Of a stretch of 64,000 bases of DNA, positions 23,959 through 30,390 are shown piece by piece. A model generated the notes under the pieces. The model was not told the DNA's origin and did not search any database. It worked only from the letters and a program-made list of their open reading frames with translations. Positions within the stretch are counted from its first letter, which is position 1. Every line of letters begins with the position of its first letter. Position numbers and translations under genes: made by a program. The stretch comes from Streptomyces sp. NBC_01267 (lineage in GTDB: Bacteria > Actinomycetota > Actinomycetes > Streptomycetales > Streptomycetaceae), in assembly GCF_036241575.1 (NCBI RefSeq), contig NZ_CP108455.1, positions 6,679,001-6,743,000 of the forward strand, in the 5' to 3' direction.

Positions 23959-24632
23959 AGAAGCCTAGGATCCTGGATCTGTTCTGCTGCGCAGGGGGCG
24001 CCGGAGTCGGGTACGCCCGCGCTGGCTTCGACGTGGTGGGCGTGGACATTGTTGACCGTCCACGGTATCCGTTCGAGTTCTTCCAGGCTGACGCGCTGGA
24101 GGTTCTGCGCGATGTCAGCTACCTGAGGACGTTCAGTGCGGTCCACATGTCTCCGCCATGCCAGGCAAAGTGTGCTCTGACGAAGGGGACCAACGCCAAG
24201 TTGGCAAGCCGGTACGTGGACCTGTATCCGATTGTCGCCCCGTTGCTGTACGCAGCTGGCGTACCGGGCGTCATCGAGAATCCCGAGGCGCGGGCAGACG
24301 TCGTGCTGTGCGGGGAGATGTTCGGGCTGGGAGTGCTCCGCCACCGGCGCGTGGAGTTGGTCAACTGGTCTGCGGCGAAGCCGAAGCACGTCAAGCACCG
24401 GGGCAGAGTCCGCGGATTCCGTCACGGCAAGTGGTACGACGGCCCATACGTCGCTGCCTACGGAGCTGGAGGCGGTAAGGCGTCTGTCCCGGAAATGCAA
24501 CAAGCCATGGGCATCACATGGACCGATGTCCGAGAAGAGCTTACGGAGGCTATCCCGCCGGCGTACACGGCGTGGGTCGGAGAGCGGCTCAGTGCGCATG
24601 TCGTGGCCGGACAACTGGAGGAGGCGGCGTGA
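23955..24632 (+). CDS. DNA (cytosine-5) methyltransferase-like protein
   Basis: 225 residues from GTG 23955. Motif I PRILDLFCCAGGAGVGYARAGFDVVGVDI binds SAM; motif IV MSPPCQ carries the catalytic Cys; ENPEA matches motif VI. The C-terminal AIPPAYTAWVGERL is the usual closing motif. It is much shorter than host Dcm enzymes, lacking a large target-recognition domain, which is usual for phage forms. Likely protects phage DNA from restriction. Confidence 0.82.
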   Translation: MKKPRILDLFCCAGGAGVGYARAGFDVVGVDIVDRPRYPFEFFQADALEVLRDVSYLRTFSAVHMSPPCQAKCALTKGTNAKLASRYVDLYPIVAPLLYAAGVPGVIENPEARADVVLCGEMFGLGVLRHRRVELVNWSAAKPKHVKHRGRVRGFRHGKWYDGPYVAAYGAGGGKASVPEMQQAMGITWTDVREELTEAIPPAYTAWVGERLSAHVVAGQLEEAA

Positions 24633-25042
24633 GGCGACGCGGGCACGAGCGCACTGAACTCAAGTGCGTCTCGTGTGGTTGGCACAAGCCGCCGGACGAC
24701 TTCCGCGAGATGCCGTGGCACGGGCGGGCAGCGTCCTGCATCCGGTGCGAGACGTTCCCCGGTCCCGACGGCCGTTCACTCTGGCAGATCGAGCACGACG
24801 AGCGTACTCACTGGGACCTCGTCCAGGCGCGGGAGAAGCTGCGCATGTGGCAGCGGTACGCATCGTGGCTGAAGGGCGGCGGGCACTATCGGCATTGCTA
24901 CGTCATGGGGATGGGACAGCCCCCAAGCACGGCTGTACGTCCCTGGGAGCGCGTCATGGAGGCGCGCCGAAGGAAGTGGGCGCCACTCGTCGAAGAGGCG
25001 CTGCACAAGGCACACACGCTGTCGGAAGAGGACTTCAGATGA
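24629..25042 (+). CDS. Zinc-ribbon protein
   Basis: 137 residues, GTG start overlapping the methyltransferase. N-terminal ELKCVSCGWHKPPDDFREMPWHGRAASCIRCETF has two CxxC pairs spaced like a zinc ribbon of the kind seen with HNH or recombination proteins. The rest is helical and basic. Possible DNA-binding partner of the methyltransferase (inference from coupling). Confidence 0.55.
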   Translation: MRRRGHERTELKCVSCGWHKPPDDFREMPWHGRAASCIRCETFPGPDGRSLWQIEHDERTHWDLVQAREKLRMWQRYASWLKGGGHYRHCYVMGMGQPPSTAVRPWERVMEARRRKWAPLVEEALHKAHTLSEEDFR

Positions 25043-25083
25043 CCAACCCACTCCCCGGAGACCTCTGGAGGCTGATCAAGTGA
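25039..25083 (+). CDS. 14-residue micro-ORF
   Basis: MTNPLPGDLWRLIK, joined by ATGA to the gene before and GTGA to the gene after. It may only serve translational coupling; weak evidence for a functional peptide. Confidence 0.25.
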   Translation: MTNPLPGDLWRLIK

Positions 25084-25637
25084 GCGACTACGGACGCATG
25101 ATGCAGGCGAAGGCCGACGAGCTGGCCGAGTCGCACATGGGGGGTGGCGTGTACGGAGGTACGGAGTTGCACAAGGGCCGTGCAGAGGAATGCCCCGGCC
25201 CCGACTGTGGGCCGTGTGACGTCGACGAGTACGACCGAGATGAGCGCATCGAGGCGCTCTACCAGGGGTGGGGAGCGCGTGAGATGGCAGAGCGCATCGT
25301 CCACCTGGAGGACGAGCTAGGTGCGGACGTCGACGGCCTCTGCACCGGCATGCACGCTGATGTGGCGGAGGCACAGGCGGAAATCGAACGGCTGACTGGA
25401 CTACTCGTCTCCAGGAGGGCCGACAACACCGCGGACTGGACTGCCGTTCGGGCAATCCAGCTCATGAACGAGGCAGGGTTGCAGCGCGACCGCTATCGCC
25501 TGGCGTGGCTCTCTGCGCGTCGACGTGCCGCGGACGAGGCCAACCATGCCGCGGAGGCGCTGGAGTGGTACCGCGACGAGGTCTCTCGCCTGCGCGCGGA
25601 GCTGGAGCACCGTAAGGCGCCTTACGGACCTTCGTAG
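25080..25637 (+). CDS. Hypothetical protein with CPGPDCGPC motif and coiled coil
   Basis: 185 residues, GTG start. N-terminal Cys cluster ECPGPDCGPCD could bind metal; the C-terminal half is coiled coil. The last codons (RKAPYG) are written by operator copy 3, so the operator constrains the C-terminus. Confidence 0.55.
   Translation: MSDYGRMMQAKADELAESHMGGGVYGGTELHKGRAEECPGPDCGPCDVDEYDRDERIEALYQGWGAREMAERIVHLEDELGADVDGLCTGMHADVAEAQAEIERLTGLLVSRRADNTADWTAVRAIQLMNEAGLQRDRYRLAWLSARRRAADEANHAAEALEWYRDEVSRLRAELEHRKAPYGPS
25610..25627. promoter_or_regulatory. Palindromic operator, copy 3
   Basis: CCGTAAGGCGCCTTACGG, exact consensus, inside the 3' end of the preceding gene and 30 nt before the -35 of class A promoter copy 3. 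Confidence 0.84.
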
Positions 25638-25657
25638 AACTCGTGGAAATTCGCGTC

Positions 25658-25685
25658 TGACATCCACCCCGCTCCGACCCATAAC
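25658..25685 (+). promoter_or_regulatory. Class A phage promoter, copy 3
   Basis: TGACAT (25658-25663), 16-nt spacer, CATAAC (25680-25685), with CTCCGACC before the -10 as in copy 2. Drives the Gp3-like gene 62 nt downstream. Confidence 0.78.
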
Positions 25686-25747
25686 AACAGTAGCGGCGGA
25701 GACAGCAGCCGCCGAGACGCACGAACATCTACGAAAGGCACTCACAC

Positions 25748-26479
25748 ATGGCGAACAACCTCGTGAGCATCTGGGAGACCGACCCCGACAGCAAGCCGAA
25801 GGAGCGGCGCCAGTTCAGTGACGACGTCGTGGGGCGCTTCCGCTCCGGCCGACTGGTCGGCAAGCAGCCGGAGTCGCTGAACGAATGGCGGGTCACCACT
25901 GGTGACCCCGTCGTGGCCGCGAAGGTCACCGAGTTGTTCGGCGGCGTCGCGGAGTCGTGGGAGACCGACAAGGAAGACAACCTGGAGATCCTCACCGACG
26001 CGAAGTCGGTAGAGATCATCATCGAGTCGAGCGACAAGATCGACGCTTCGATGAAGCTCTTCGGCAACACGGGCCTGATCCACCACTGCGACGGCGTCAA
26101 GTTCCTGTCGCCCGACGAGGACAAGGGCGAGGCGTGTGGCTGCCCTCCGCTCCTCCAGGACCGCAAGGACAAGGCGAAGAGCGGCCGTGGACCGAAGCCG
26201 TCCATCGACGTCACGTTCAAGCTGGCGGCGTCTCCGGAGTCGGGCATCTTCCGCTTCAACACGGGCAGTTGGAGCTTCGTCAACACGCTCCACACCGTCA
26301 TCCGCGACGTCGACGAGTACGCCGGCCCGGTGCGCGCGTTGCTTGCGATCGAGCACGTGGAGTACACCACGAAGGCCGGTCGCGACGTCGCGTACAACAT
26401 GCCGACGATCACCGTGACTGGCGCCTACGAGGCCGCGCAGACCGACGACGAGCCCGCGTGGCTGGCGAAGGCTGCCTGA
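25748..26479 (+). CDS. Recombination directionality factor, phiC31 Gp3-like
   Basis: 243 residues. The sequence follows the phiC31 Gp3 family closely as I remember it: start NLVSIWETDPDSKPKERRQFSDDVVGRFRSGRLV, then WRVTTGDP, LFGG, a cysteine segment ACGCPPLLQDRK, FRFNTGSWSFV and YVEYTTKAGRDVAYN-like end (HVEYTTKAGRDVAYNMP). Gp3 proteins bind the serine integrase and switch it to excision. This is the best evidence in the window for a serine-integrase prophage. Single gene between a class A promoter with operator and a terminator, so it can be induced early. Confidence 0.85.
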   Translation: MANNLVSIWETDPDSKPKERRQFSDDVVGRFRSGRLVGKQPESLNEWRVTTGDPVVAAKVTELFGGVAESWETDKEDNLEILTDAKSVEIIIESSDKIDASMKLFGNTGLIHHCDGVKFLSPDEDKGEACGCPPLLQDRKDKAKSGRGPKPSIDVTFKLAASPESGIFRFNTGSWSFVNTLHTVIRDVDEYAGPVRALLAIEHVEYTTKAGRDVAYNMPTITVTGAYEAAQTDDEPAWLAKAA

Positions 26480-26506
26480 CCCATCTGCTTCACCGCACAG
26501 CAGCAC

Positions 26507-26541
26507 GCAGCCCCCTCCGAATTGAGGTCGGAGGGGGCTGC
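26507..26541 (+). terminator. Strong hairpin after the Gp3-like gene
   Basis: Perfect 14-bp stem GCAGCCCCCTCCGA/TCGGAGGGGGCTGC with loop ATTGAGG; no T tract. The same loop recurs in two later phage hairpins. Confidence 0.72.
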
Positions 26542-26577
26542 GCATTCACGAGCATACGCACTCATGGAGGAGAGAGC

Positions 26578-26847
26578 ATGAGCAAGGCCCGGCTAACAGA
26601 TTTCACTGGTGCGGAGATCCGCGCAGGGAAGGTCATCGCCTACCCGACACGACAGGGCAACGTCGTACGCAACTCCGAGGCGATCGTCCTGGAGACGATG
26701 AGCGACAAGAGCACCGGCCGCGTGGTCCCCATGCTGCGAGTGCAGCCGACGGGCCGCGATAGCGGTTTCATCGCGCGCTCGACCGTGACCCCGCAGACCA
26801 TCGCCACCACCCATGTCGTCGTCCTTGGCGACGCTCCCGACGCGTAA
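26578..26847 (+). CDS. Hypothetical phage protein, small beta-barrel
   Basis: 89 residues, GGAGGAGAG site upstream. Beta-rich (FTGAEIRAGKVIAYPTRQGNVVRNSEAIVLETM...GFIARSTVTPQTIATTHVVVLG), SH3-like in appearance. Unknown role; sits between terminators with the next small gene. Confidence 0.55.
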   Translation: MSKARLTDFTGAEIRAGKVIAYPTRQGNVVRNSEAIVLETMSDKSTGRVVPMLRVQPTGRDSGFIARSTVTPQTIATTHVVVLGDAPDA

Positions 26848-26856
26848 GGAACTCGC

Positions 26857-27096
26857 ATGGCTCTGTACGACGTAACCCGTAACGACGAGGTACAGCCCGG
26901 AGAGTTCGTCAGTGCGTTCGTCATCGCAGCTGGAACCGCCCGCGCCCGCAAGGCAGTTGCCCACATGGGCGGCGTGAGGGCGGACGGCAGCAACGTGACC
27001 GCCACCGTGCGGAGCACGGCTGAGCGGCCGGCCGTGCTGTCGGTGTACTGGGATGAGCGCGAGGAGGAGCCGACGCCCATCCCGGACTACTTCTGA
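26857..27096 (+). CDS. Hypothetical phage protein
   Basis: 79 residues. Contains GEFVSAFVIAAGTARARKAVAHMGGVRADGSNVTATV and an acidic end DEREEEPTPIPDYF. A terminator follows immediately. No family recognised. Confidence 0.5.
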   Translation: MALYDVTRNDEVQPGEFVSAFVIAAGTARARKAVAHMGGVRADGSNVTATVRSTAERPAVLSVYWDEREEEPTPIPDYF

Positions 27097-27104
27097 CCCA
27101 CCAC

Positions 27105-27135
27105 GGCCCCCGCACATCGACGATGCGGGGGCCTT
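27105..27135 (+). terminator. Intrinsic terminator
   Basis: GGCCCCCGCA and TGCGGGGGCC arms, 10 bp, loop CATCGACGA, short TT. Confidence 0.72.
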
Positions 27136-27162
27136 CCGCTTGGCAATCACGGAGGAGAGAGC

Positions 27163-27924
27163 GTGGCAGAGTTCAAGGTGGGGGACAAGGTACGGGTCCT
27201 GGCCGGCGGCGAAGGCGTCGTTACCTACGGGCCGGTGAACAGCACCTTCGACACCTACAAGATGTACATCGTCAAGCAGGAGGGCGACGATGAGCGGGCG
27301 TTCAAGAGCAGCGATCTGGAGCAGCTGCCCGCGTTCGCCGTGGGCGACAAGGTGACGTCGACGTCGTCGTTCGAGTCCGGTCGAGGGGAGTCTGAGATCG
27401 TCGCGGGCCCTTTCATGGGTCGTCACAGTGGTCAGACGTTCTGGGTGACCACCGGCAGCGACGGTAAGCATGCCGCCCCGCTGGAGGACACCCTCACCAA
27501 GGTTGCAGAGCCCGCCCTCGTCCCAGTCGGCACCCGCGCGCGGATCGACCGGGCGAAGTGGGCGGAATCGGTCCATGGGGAGATCGGGGTTGTCCAGAGC
27601 AACACCGAGACATGGCGCGGAAGTCGGGGCGACGTCCACCCCTACCGCGTGCGTCTTGACGATGACTCCACCTTCCACGTCGCGGAGCTCACCCCGGTCG
27701 ACGACGAGCCGGCCGATGGCTTCGAGTACAACGGCGAGACCTACGAGTACGGCGTGCTGTACCGGGACCGCGAAGGCGACCGCTTCGAGTTCGACTCCGT
27801 GCTGTTCACCGATGGCACCAACACCCCTCGCGGGCGACTCACATTCGCCGACGGCACGCGGGGCTACTGGAGCTGGGGCTTGGCCGAAGTCGTCAACGGC
27901 TACGGCCCCCTGAAGAAGATCTGA
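27163..27924 (+). CDS. phiSA1p31-type multi-domain SH3-like protein
   Basis: 253 residues, GTG start after GGAGGAGAG. Two or three KOW/SH3-like stretches (FKVGDKVRVLAGGEGVVTYG; FAVGDKVTSTSSF; VGTRARIDRAKW...GEIGVVQS) are followed by a C-terminal FEYNGETYEYGVLYRDREGDRFEFDSV...GRLTFADGTRGYWSWGLAEVVNGYGPL, which matches the phiSA1p31 domain of actinophages. Role unknown. Own terminator on each side. Confidence 0.65.
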   Translation: MAEFKVGDKVRVLAGGEGVVTYGPVNSTFDTYKMYIVKQEGDDERAFKSSDLEQLPAFAVGDKVTSTSSFESGRGESEIVAGPFMGRHSGQTFWVTTGSDGKHAAPLEDTLTKVAEPALVPVGTRARIDRAKWAESVHGEIGVVQSNTETWRGSRGDVHPYRVRLDDDSTFHVAELTPVDDEPADGFEYNGETYEYGVLYRDREGDRFEFDSVLFTDGTNTPRGRLTFADGTRGYWSWGLAEVVNGYGPLKKI

Positions 27925-27936
27925 CGCAACACCCTC

Positions 27937-27964
27937 GCCCCCGGCGCCCACGTGGCCCGGGGGC
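27937..27964 (+). terminator. Hairpin terminator
   Basis: GCCCCCGG and CCGGGGGC arms around a GCGCCCACGTGG centre that can extend the stem; no T run. Confidence 0.65.
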
Positions 27965-27997
27965 TGAGTGCGTAGGAGTCCGAGCAGAGGAGAGATC

Positions 27998-28411
27998 GTG
28001 GACCGAGAAGACATCAAGGAAGCAGCCGTTAGCGCTATTCAGTATGTGCTCGATGGGGACCACTCCTCGGCGATGCGCATCGTGCGGGACCTGTTGGACA
28101 CCGGGGACCCGCGAGCTGTGTACGGGGCCTGCGGCGCTTGGGCCGGATCGGGCGAAGTTGCCTTGGAGGCTACGGACGGTAAGCGTGCAGCGGGTGACTG
28201 GACGCTTTTCGATATCCACCCCTCTGGATTGGCCGGCACCGCCGAAGAGACCTTCGGACTTCGGTTCGTTACGGCCTACTGCAACGCCGACTGGCCTACG
28301 ACGGCCGCCTTGTTCAATGCAGCTAGTAGCGCTGGCGGAAAGCAGTTCCAGCGTTCGGTAGTGGCTGTGCTTGCGGTAGGAGCGGAGCTTAATGCGCGAG
28401 TCACCCGGTAA
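27998..28411 (+). CDS. Hypothetical helical phage protein
   Basis: 137 residues from GTG 27998 behind AGAGGAGAG; a GTG at 27968 would overlap the ribosome site. Helical repeats (AVSAIQYVLDGDHSSAMRIVRDLLDTGDPRAVYGACGAWAG...GLRFVTAYCNADWPTTAALFNAASSAGGKQFQRSVVAVLAVGAEL) resemble those in a gene at 30073. Unknown function. Confidence 0.5.
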   Translation: MDREDIKEAAVSAIQYVLDGDHSSAMRIVRDLLDTGDPRAVYGACGAWAGSGEVALEATDGKRAAGDWTLFDIHPSGLAGTAEETFGLRFVTAYCNADWPTTAALFNAASSAGGKQFQRSVVAVLAVGAELNARVTR

Positions 28412-28607
28412 AGGAGGCGGCGCCATCCACGTCATCGACGACGCCAACGCCCCCGCGCTGGGGGACATCCGCGGTGCCGGCCCGGATGACTGCATCTACA
28501 TACGCCCCGCAGCGACGAGCCGGAAGGATTTCAGCAAGTACTGGGAAGCCGCGGGCGTGGCGCTCGCCCGCGGGGCGTTCGTGAGTGTGCTGACGAGGGA
28601 GAGCTAA
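28392..28607 (+). CDS. Hypothetical phage protein
   Basis: 71 residues; ATG 28392 overlaps the previous gene by 20 nt, though AAAGGAGG at 28408-28415 suggests a later start could be used. Contains IHVIDDANAPALGDIRGAGPDDCIYIRP and SKYWEAAGVALARGAFVSVLT, a small alpha/beta fold. Function unknown. Confidence 0.45.
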   Translation: MRESPGKGGGAIHVIDDANAPALGDIRGAGPDDCIYIRPAATSRKDFSKYWEAAGVALARGAFVSVLTRES

Positions 28608-28909
28608 TGGCAACGCGAGAGTTCACACCTGACGAGCTGGAGGCGCTGGGCATCCCCTACGAGTGGGACGCCGAGCATCCCGCCGAGCGTCTCTCGGAAG
28701 AGCAGATAGACACACGTAGGTGGGTGTCAGTACACGAGGTGGTGTTCCGGGCGCCGGATGACGGCAAGGCATGGGCGGTGTGTTACGTCCGGGGACTCAC
28801 AGAGTCACAGGATGACACCGACCCGTGGGAGTACGAAGGGTCCGTGATCACGGCCACGGAGATGGAGCCGCATGAAGTGACCGTGACGGAGTGGCGGGTG
28901 GTCGAGTGA
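28607..28909 (+). CDS. Hypothetical phage protein
   Basis: 100 residues. N-terminal DELEALGIPYEWDAEHPAERLSEEQIDTRRWVSVHEVVF, then strands YVRGLTESQDD. Acidic; a pattern seen in several small Streptomyces phage proteins, role unknown. Confidence 0.5.
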   Translation: MATREFTPDELEALGIPYEWDAEHPAERLSEEQIDTRRWVSVHEVVFRAPDDGKAWAVCYVRGLTESQDDTDPWEYEGSVITATEMEPHEVTVTEWRVVE

Positions 28910-29052
28910 CTCCCGCACCCATCCGCGAGCCCAACACCCGCATCGTCCGCGCGTGGCCGGACACAGAGCCCGTGGAGTTCGACAAGCCACGCTGTGTGTA
29001 CGCCTCGTGGGGCTGGCTTACGGAGGAGTTCATGAGAGAGGTGGAGCAGTGA
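28906..29052 (+). CDS. Hypothetical phage protein
   Basis: 48 residues, GTG start; GTGA overlaps on both sides. Contains TRIVRAWPDTEPVEFDKPRCVYASWGWLTEEFMREVE. No domain recognised. Confidence 0.45.
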   Translation: MTPAPIREPNTRIVRAWPDTEPVEFDKPRCVYASWGWLTEEFMREVEQ

Positions 29053-29378
29053 GCGCGAGAGAGTTCCTGGACTGCGACGGTGACACCTGGACGGAGTTCG
29101 AGCCCGGACAACTGCGGCTGACGAAGCGGTCGAATGGTTCGACGTTGTGCCTTGGGACAGCAGACAGCGTTGAATCCGTCCGTGACGAACACGGGCCGCT
29201 CACGGAGATCCGCCCCGACGTCGACGCCCGCGCACTTCTGGCCGGAGCGTTCGAAGACCTGTCGGAATGGATGAGCGCGTACATCCCCAGTGGGGCGCCA
29301 CTCAAGGACGTGCAGCCCTACATACGCCTGGCGGACGCTGCGGAGCACATCGCGGCCTCTCTTCGGGAAGGTGAGTGA
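29049..29378 (+). CDS. phiSA1p31-like small protein
   Basis: 109 residues, GTG start. The N-terminus FLDCDGDTWTEFEPGQLRLTKRS resembles the phiSA1p31 domain that also ends the gene at 27163, followed by a helical part. Function unknown. Confidence 0.5.
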   Translation: MSAREFLDCDGDTWTEFEPGQLRLTKRSNGSTLCLGTADSVESVRDEHGPLTEIRPDVDARALLAGAFEDLSEWMSAYIPSGAPLKDVQPYIRLADAAEHIAASLREGE

Positions 29379-29787
29379 AACGGCTAACCCTTCGAAGGCT
29401 AAGGGCACCGCGTGGGAATCCGCCTGGACCGCCTACGTGCGCGATCACCACAATCCCGCGGCCCATCGGAACGTCCAGATGGGCCGTCTCGACATCGGGG
29501 ACGTGAGCGGCTACTACCTCCACGCGTCGGAGCTGAAGGCCGAGAAGACCATCACCCTCTCCGACTACATTGCGCAGGCCAACCGCGAGGCGGTGAACGC
29601 CGGCGAGCCCTTCGGATGCGCGGTAGTCAAGCGGCGCATGAAGGGCGTTGCTGACGGCTACGTCGTGCGCGACGTGGCGACGGATGTGCGGCTGATGAAC
29701 CGGATGCAGGAGATGGAAGGGGCGTTGCAGGACGTTGCCTTCGACCGCTGGTACGCACTCGACAAGCAGCACAGGGAGGCACCGTGA
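29371..29787 (+). CDS. Holliday-junction resolvase-like nuclease
   Basis: 138 residues from GTG 29371, overlapping the previous gene by 8 nt. The order KAKGTAWESAWTAYVRDHH...VQMGRLDIGDVSGYYLHASELKAEKTITLSDYIAQANREA has the Glu, the Asp and the E-x-K of a PD-(D/E)XK Hjc/VRR-NUC-type domain, as in many actinophage resolvases. It should resolve branched DNA during replication or packaging. Lies close to primase and polymerase genes. Confidence 0.75.
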   Translation: MSETANPSKAKGTAWESAWTAYVRDHHNPAAHRNVQMGRLDIGDVSGYYLHASELKAEKTITLSDYIAQANREAVNAGEPFGCAVVKRRMKGVADGYVVRDVATDVRLMNRMQEMEGALQDVAFDRWYALDKQHREAP

Positions 29788-29987
29788 AGAAGGCAGTGAT
29801 CGAGTTCTCAGGCACGCTGACCATCTACCCCGACGGCGACGAGTACGAGGGTGAGGGGATGTCTCTCGAAGACGCCCGCGGGTGGGTCTGGCACGCCATG
29901 GAGCGCGGTGACAAGCACGCCGGGAACTACCTCACGTCCGCCGGCGCCGACAGGGTCACCTTCGAGGAGTACGACGAAGACGAGTAG
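29784..29987 (+). CDS. Hypothetical acidic phage protein
   Basis: 67 residues, GTG start overlapping the nuclease. Strand-helix pattern KKAVIEFSGTLTIYPDGDEYEGEGMSLEDARGWVWHAMERGDK with an acidic end EEYDEDE. Unknown role. Confidence 0.5.
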   Translation: MKKAVIEFSGTLTIYPDGDEYEGEGMSLEDARGWVWHAMERGDKHAGNYLTSAGADRVTFEEYDEDE

Positions 29988-30009
29988 CTAACACAAGACA
30001 CTCGGGCTA

Positions 30010-30040
30010 GGCCCTCATCTCTCCGGAGGTGGGGGCCTTT
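30010..30040 (+). terminator. Intrinsic terminator
   Basis: GGCCCTCATCTC pairs with GAGGTGGGGGCC (two G-U pairs) over a TCCG loop, then TTT. Confidence 0.68.
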
Positions 30041-30072
30041 CGGCGTAGGACCACAACGAGGGGAGAGACCGA

Positions 30073-30390
30073 ATGCGAAGCCGGTTCGATCCGTACAACG
30101 ATGAGCTGTGGAATTGCTGGTGCCTGGTGTGCATGGCTCTCGCTAGTGCCCACGCCCGCCACATACCGAGCGCCTTGGACGCAGCATCTGAAGCTCTCTT
30201 CGAAGCGCTGGAGTCCGGCACTCACGTTCACGAGGGTCCGCACGTATCCCTGACGAAGTGGGAGCCGCTGAAGTGCCGAAGTGACGGTTGGCAGATGCGC
30301 GAGGGGACCGGAATCGGCATGACCCCTGGCGGTGTCACCGGGGGCGGTATTCGGCGCGAGCACACACGGAGGGGGAAGCAGTGCGGCTGA
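30073..30390 (+). CDS. Hypothetical phage protein
   Basis: 105 residues, GGGGAGAG site upstream. Cys/Trp-rich helical start (NDELWNCWCLVCMALASAHARHIPSALDAASEAL) and a Gly/Arg-rich tail. It overlaps the primase start by 10 nt, so it is probably translated together with it. Confidence 0.45.
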   Translation: MRSRFDPYNDELWNCWCLVCMALASAHARHIPSALDAASEALFEALESGTHVHEGPHVSLTKWEPLKCRSDGWQMREGTGIGMTPGGVTGGGIRREHTRRGKQCG

